From contig JAJDUQ010000052.1 in NCBI GenBank assembly GCA_022826505.1, forward strand, positions 1 through 64,000: DNA of 64,000 bases, read 5' to 3'. Under the pieces are notes generated by a model. It ran no database searches, was not told the DNA's origin, and saw only the letters and a program-made list of their open reading frames with translations. This DNA comes from Gammaproteobacteria bacterium. GTDB lineage: Bacteria > Pseudomonadota > Gammaproteobacteria > HK1. A program made the translations under genes and the position numbers. Numbering within the stretch: position 1 is the stretch's first letter; each line of letters starts with the position of its first letter. Below are positions 59,697-64,000 of this stretch, in pieces.

Positions 59697-60998
59697 TCAA
59701 CCCCGATCCGTCATGCGCACGTAGTCGCGCCTCGCCGCGCCTACGTAGCGCTGCTGCGGGCGGCCGATTCGCTGTTCTTCTCCGCTGAAGAATTCCATCC
59801 AGTGCGCCACCCAGCCGACCGTGCGCGATATGGCAAAGATCACGGTGAACATGTTCAGAGGAATTCCGAGGGCGCTCAGAATGATGCCGGAGTAGAAGTC
59901 CACGTTGGGATAGAGGTTGCGCTCGACGAAATACTCGTCCTGAAGGGCGATCTCTTCCAGGCGCAGCGCGATCTCGAACAGCGGCTGGTTGCCGGCGTCC
60001 AGATCCTGGAGAAGGTCGTGGCACGCCTGGCGAATCAATGTCGCGCGAGGATCGAAATTCTTGTAGACGCGGTGACCGAAGCCCATCAGACGAAACGGAT
60101 CGTTTCTGTCCTTCGCCCGCTCGACATATCTGGGGATCTCGGCCGGATCACTGATGTCCCGGAGCATGTTGATCACCGCCTCGTTGGCGCCTCCGTGCGC
60201 CGGACCCCACAGCGTCGCGATTCCCGCTGCGACGCAGGCATACGGATTGGCCCCGGAGCTGCCCGCGAGCCGTACCGTGGACGTGCTCGCGTTCTGCTCG
60301 TGGTCGGCGTGCAGGATCATCATCAGCTCCAGCGCGCGGACCGCGACGGGGCTGGGGATGTACGGTTCGGCCCGCACTGCGAACATCATCTGGAGGAAGT
60401 TCTCAACGTAGCCAAGCGAGTTGATGGGATACATGAAGGGCTGGCCGATGCTGTACTTGTAACAGTCGGCGGCGATTGACGGGAGCTTCGCAATCATGCG
60501 AATGGCGGCGAGTTCCCGGTGTTCGGGCTCACTGATGTCCAGGGTGTCGTGATAAAAGGTCGAGAGGGCGCCCACGATGCCGACGAGCATTCCCATCGGA
60601 TGGGCATCGTGCTGGTATCCGGCGATGAATCGCCGAATTCCCTCGTGGACCATCGTGTGGCGACGGATCTCGGCGTTGAATTCGCTCCACCTCGCCTTGG
60701 CCGGCAACTCGCCGTACAGCAGGAGATGGCAGACTTCGAGAAAATTGCTGTGCTGGGCGAGCTGCTCGATCGGATAGCCTCGATAGAGCAGCACGCCCTC
60801 TTGCCCGTCGATGTAGGTAATCGTGCTCGAGCAACTCGCGGTCGACGCGAAACCGGGATCGTAGGTGAAGTAGCCCAACTTCGACGGCAGGGAACGGATA
60901 TCGAGCACCGCGTGCCCGTGCACGCCCTCGAGCACTTCGCATTCGACGCTCTCACCCGACGTGCTGTCAGTGACCGTGACGACCTTGCGATTCTTCAT
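59697..60998 (-). CDS. gltA: Citrate synthase
   Basis: A 433-aa type II (NADH-sensitive type) citrate synthase: [45 protein letters not shown], catalytic His in [60 protein letters not shown], and [39 protein letters not shown]. The ATG at 60998 follows GGGAGAGC; the track's 61067 is too early. Condenses acetyl-CoA and oxaloacetate. Divergent from sucA across about 280 bp. Confidence 0.97.
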   Translation of the reverse strand: MKNRKVVTVTDSTSGESVECEVLEGVHGHAVLDIRSLPSKLGYFTYDPGFASTASCSSTITYIDGQEGVLLYRGYPIEQLAQHSNFLEVCHLLLYGELPAKARWSEFNAEIRRHTMVHEGIRRFIAGYQHDAHPMGMLVGIVGALSTFYHDTLDISEPEHRELAAIRMIAKLPSIAADCYKYSIGQPFMYPINSLGYVENFLQMMFAVRAEPYIPSPVAVRALELMMILHADHEQNASTSTVRLAGSSGANPYACVAAGIATLWGPAHGGANEAVINMLRDISDPAEIPRYVERAKDRNDPFRLMGFGHRVYKNFDPRATLIRQACHDLLQDLDAGNQPLFEIALRLEEIALQDEYFVERNLYPNVDFYSGIILSALGIPLNMFTVIFAISRTVGWVAHWMEFFSGEEQRIGRPQQRYVGAARRDYVRMTDRG

Positions 60999-61279
60999 GC
61001 TGCTCTCCCGTGACTCGGGATCTGCCGACGCACACACCCCGGAAAAGCGAAGCTGCCGGGGGTCCAACCCGTCTCGCCGGCCGTCCTGCCAATGACGCTC
61101 GTGGGATGCGGATGCCGGCCGGCTCGGGAACGCCGCGATGGATCCGGCACCAGCGAAAAGGCCTCGTGCGGCAAATCATGCTCTCACACGAGTCGGGACT
61201 TTTGTACCCAATGCGCGACTCCGATCGGCTAGACTTCCCCTCGCTCGAGTCATCTGTCATCCGAGTCGAGAGTCGAACT

Positions 61280-64000
61280 ATGGATCCGTCCATGTTGCAG
61301 ATCGGGAACGCAGAGTTCCTCGACACGCTCTACCTCGCCTACCGCAACGATCCGGATTCCGTCGATTCGAAGTGGCGTGCGTTCTTCGCCGCACTCGATG
61401 ACGGTGCCGCCTCGCAATCCGCGGCGGATCGGCACGATGTCTCGGAACTCACCAGGAGGCGGATGGCCGAGTTCACCGAGCAGCAGATGAAGGTAGTGGC
61501 CCTCATCAATGCAAATCGGTATCGCGGGCACCGAGGTGCCGACATCGATCCGATCAAGGTCTATGAACGGCCCCCGGTCCCCGATCTCTATCCCGAGTAC
61601 TACGGTTTCGGCGAGCACGATCTCGACCGTGTGTTCAACGCCGGGACGCTGCACATCGGCAAGCCGGAGGCGACACTGCGGGAGATTCACGAGCTGTTGC
61701 GCGACTCCTATCGCGGCTCCATCGGCACCGAGTTGACTCACCTGTCCTCCACCGAGCAGAAACGATGGGTCCAGGAGCGGCTCGAACGGTGTCGCGGGCG
61801 TCCCGGGTTCGACGCGGCCAAGAAGCGCGACATCCTGCGTTGGGCAACGGCGGCCCGCAAGCTGGAGGACTATCTGCACCGCAAGTACGTCGGCCAGAAG
61901 CGATTTTCCCTGGAAGGCGGCGAAAACCTGATTCCGCTACTCGACGAAATTGTCCAGGACGCCGGCGGCCGCGGCGTCCGTGAAGCGGTCATCGGCATGG
62001 CCCACCGGGGTCGGCTCAACGTGCTGGTGAACATCCTCGGCAAGCACCCGGGAGCACTGTTCGGAGAGTTCGAAGGCGAGATCGACGTCGGACTCGGCTC
62101 CGGTGACGTCAAGTATCACCTCGGCTTCTCCTCCACGGTGGAAACGCCCGGCGATCCCGTTCACCTGGTGCTCGCGTTCAATCCTTCCCACCTCGAAGTC
62201 ATCAATCCCGTCGTGGAAGGCTCGGTACGGGCACGCCAGGAGCGGCGCGGCAATTCCTCCCGCGACCAGGTGCTGCCGATTCTGATTCACGGAGATGCCG
62301 CCTTCTCGGGTCAGGGAGTGGTCACCGAGACCCTGAACCTCTCGGAGACGCGCGGTTACGGCACCGGGGGAACCCTGCACATCGTGGTGAACAATCAGAT
62401 CGGGTTCACCACCAGCGACCCCCTCGATTCGCGCTCGACCCTGTACTGCACCGATGTCGCGAAACTCGTGCAGGCGCCCATCTTCCACGTCAACGGCAAC
62501 GACGCAGAGGCGGTGGTCTTCGTGGCCAAGCTCGCTCTCGACTTCCGGATGCGGTTCAACAAGGATGTGGTCGTCGACATGATCTGCTTCCGTCGTTACG
62601 GCCACAACGAGGCCGACGAGCCGCTGGCGACGCAGCCGATGATGTACAAGAAGGTTCGGGATCAGCAGGGACCGCGCAAGGTCTACGCGGACCAGCTCGT
62701 CGCCGAAGGCGTCATCGAACCCGGCGAGCCGGAAGCGATGTCCGAGGCGTATCTTTCAGACCTCGAAGCGGACCGGGTGGTGTCGAGACCTCTCGTCGAC
62801 GACGAGAGGAACCGGTACCTGGCGAACTGGACGCCCTACATCGACACCGACTGGCGGGCATCGTGCGATACCGCGGTGGATGTCGAACGGATCGAACGCC
62901 TCGGCAGGAAGCTCTGCGAGTATCCCGACGATTTCGAGCTGCATCGCAGCGTCAGGCGAATCGTCAACGCCCGACGGGAGATGGCCCGCGGCGAGCGGCC
63001 GATGGACTGGGGGTTCGCCGAGAACCTGGCCTATGCAACGCTGCTGGAAGACGGCTACTCGGTGCGCCTGTCCGGCCAGGACAGCCAGCGCGGCACGTTC
63101 TTCCATCGCCATGCCGTGCTTCACAACCAGAAGCAATTCGGTACTCATACCCCGCTCGAACACCTGTTCGAAGGTCAGCCACGATTTCGGGTCATCAACT
63201 CGATGCTTTCCGAAGTCGCAGTCCTCGGGTTCGAGTACGGCTACTGCACCGCCGAGCCGGAAGGCCTGACCATCTGGGAGGCCCAGTTCGGAGACTTCGC
63301 GAACGTTGCTCAGGTCGTCATCGACCAGTTCCTGAGCTCGTCGGAGGTGAAGTGGGGCCGGTACTGCGGACTGGTGCTGATGCTCCCGCACGGGTACGAC
63401 GGCCAGGGGCCCGAACACTCCTCGGCTCGCCTGGAACGATTTCTCCAGCTCTGCGCGGAAGACAACATGCAGGTGTGCGTGCCGACGACGCCGGCACAGA
63501 TGTTTCACTTGCTGAGACGGCAGCTCCTGCGGCCCTACCGCAAACCGCTCGCCATCATGAGTCCCAAGAGCCTGCTCCGACACCGGTTGTCGACCTCGAC
63601 TCGCGAAGATCTGTGCACGGGCGGATTTCAGGCGCTCATCGACGAAATCGACAATATCGATCCGGGCCAGGTCACCCGGCTCGTGATGTGCTCGGGAAAG
63701 GTCTTCTACAACGTCCTGGAACGACGGCGCGAGGCCGGACTGCGGCACGTGGCCATCGTCCGGGTGGAGCAGATCTACCCGTTTCCGGAAGAGGAGATTC
63801 GCGCGATCCTCAAACGATACCCCAAGGCCACGGAAATCTGCTGGGCGCAGGAGGAACCGCGCAACCAGGGGAGCTGGTTCTTCATGCTGTCGCGACGGCA
63901 CCTCGCGGGCTGCATCCAGCGAAAGCACAAGCTGATCTATGCGGGCCGCGACTACTCGGCCTCCCCTGCCGCGGGCTATCTCAATGTGCACACGAGCCAG
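61280..64000 (+). CDS. sucA: 2-oxoglutarate dehydrogenase E1 component, 3' end missing
   Basis: From ATG 61280 the frame stays open to the window edge (907 codons), so it is absent from the ORF track. Start MDPSMLQIGNAEFLDTLYLAYRNDPDSVDSKWRAFFAAL is the N-terminal E2-binding segment. EAVIGMAHRGRLNVLVNILGK, FNPSHLEVINPVVEGSVRARQ, HGDAAFSGQGVVTETLNLS, VVNNQIGFTTSDP and the late MLPHGYDGQGPEHSSARLERFLQL are the thiamine-enzyme signatures. Homologues are about 930-950 aa, so some 30-40 residues are missing. Decarboxylates 2-oxoglutarate in the TCA cycle. Confidence 0.95.
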   Translation, partial: MDPSMLQIGNAEFLDTLYLAYRNDPDSVDSKWRAFFAALDDGAASQSAADRHDVSELTRRRMAEFTEQQMKVVALINANRYRGHRGADIDPIKVYERPPVPDLYPEYYGFGEHDLDRVFNAGTLHIGKPEATLREIHELLRDSYRGSIGTELTHLSSTEQKRWVQERLERCRGRPGFDAAKKRDILRWATAARKLEDYLHRKYVGQKRFSLEGGENLIPLLDEIVQDAGGRGVREAVIGMAHRGRLNVLVNILGKHPGALFGEFEGEIDVGLGSGDVKYHLGFSSTVETPGDPVHLVLAFNPSHLEVINPVVEGSVRARQERRGNSSRDQVLPILIHGDAAFSGQGVVTETLNLSETRGYGTGGTLHIVVNNQIGFTTSDPLDSRSTLYCTDVAKLVQAPIFHVNGNDAEAVVFVAKLALDFRMRFNKDVVVDMICFRRYGHNEADEPLATQPMMYKKVRDQQGPRKVYADQLVAEGVIEPGEPEAMSEAYLSDLEADRVVSRPLVDDERNRYLANWTPYIDTDWRASCDTAVDVERIERLGRKLCEYPDDFELHRSVRRIVNARREMARGERPMDWGFAENLAYATLLEDGYSVRLSGQDSQRGTFFHRHAVLHNQKQFGTHTPLEHLFEGQPRFRVINSMLSEVAVLGFEYGYCTAEPEGLTIWEAQFGDFANVAQVVIDQFLSSSEVKWGRYCGLVLMLPHGYDGQGPEHSSARLERFLQLCAEDNMQVCVPTTPAQMFHLLRRQLLRPYRKPLAIMSPKSLLRHRLSTSTREDLCTGGFQALIDEIDNIDPGQVTRLVMCSGKVFYNVLERRREAGLRHVAIVRVEQIYPFPEEEIRAILKRYPKATEICWAQEEPRNQGSWFFMLSRRHLAGCIQRKHKLIYAGRDYSASPAAGYLNVHTSQ

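Overview
The window is GC-rich and densely packed, and reads as a chromosomal segment of an uncultured Gram-negative proteobacterium. Pointers are the small SRP RNA, an RND pump, soxBDAG, a 325-aa malate dehydrogenase of the beta/gamma-proteobacterial type, and gltA beside sucA. A gammaproteobacterium is my best guess, possibly marine or host-associated because methylated-amine and choline-sulfate genes are present. I ran no searches; calls rest on motifs and recalled family sequences.

Layout. 0-5.2 kb: one-carbon/SAM-cycle genes metF-metK-ahcY, then a three-subunit cobalt nitrile hydratase/thiocyanate hydrolase-like enzyme. 5.2-6.4 kb: a truncated CDF transporter and two tandem paralogous small membrane proteins. 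6.8-12.1 kb: soxBDAG on the minus strand (sarcosine to glycine plus 5,10-methylene-THF, which feeds metF). 12.5-15.4 kb: SRP RNA (minus), tRNA-Ser(GGA), and behind it a scrap-filled island with hicAB and fragments of a lipase-like and a sulfotransferase-like gene. 15.4-18.4 kb: an RND pump.

18.6-29.7 kb holds the most interesting region, a RiPP cluster of the NHLP (nitrile-hydratase leader peptide) type. It has an HlyD-like secretion protein, a C39-peptidase ABC exporter and an NHLM permease/ATPase on the plus strand. Converging on these from the minus strand are an 88-aa precursor ending in GG plus a 10-residue core (SNDDFDASGW), a terpene-cyclase-fold protein with a DLDDT motif, and an orphan protein. 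A cupin-4/JmjC oxygenase and a small ORF are divergent from the precursor. No LanM, YcaO or radical-SAM maturase is present, so the maturation chemistry looks undescribed. A decayed NHLM fragment lies at the edge.

29.9-36.2 kb: a split acyl-CoA carboxylase (biotin carboxylase, carboxyltransferase, 73-aa biotin carrier) with an NDP-forming acyl-CoA synthetase. 36.4-38.7 kb: two TauD-like dioxygenase genes, one broken by a single stop. 39.0-41.1 kb: a trimethylamine-dehydrogenase-family flavoprotein whose substrate-bowl residues resemble histamine dehydrogenase. 41.1-42.5 kb: an AT-richer island with a HEPN-like protein and partner. 42.6-52.3 kb: a catabolic operon hyuA-hyuB-SDR-molybdenum hydroxylase (M,S,L)-IclR with a palindromic operator at its head. 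52.5-54.0 kb: a choline-sulfatase-like gene. 54.5-57.9 kb: an ATP-grasp/alpha-E/transglutaminase peptide-synthesis operon. 58.2-64.0 kb: a STAS protein, mdh, gltA and the 5' part of sucA.
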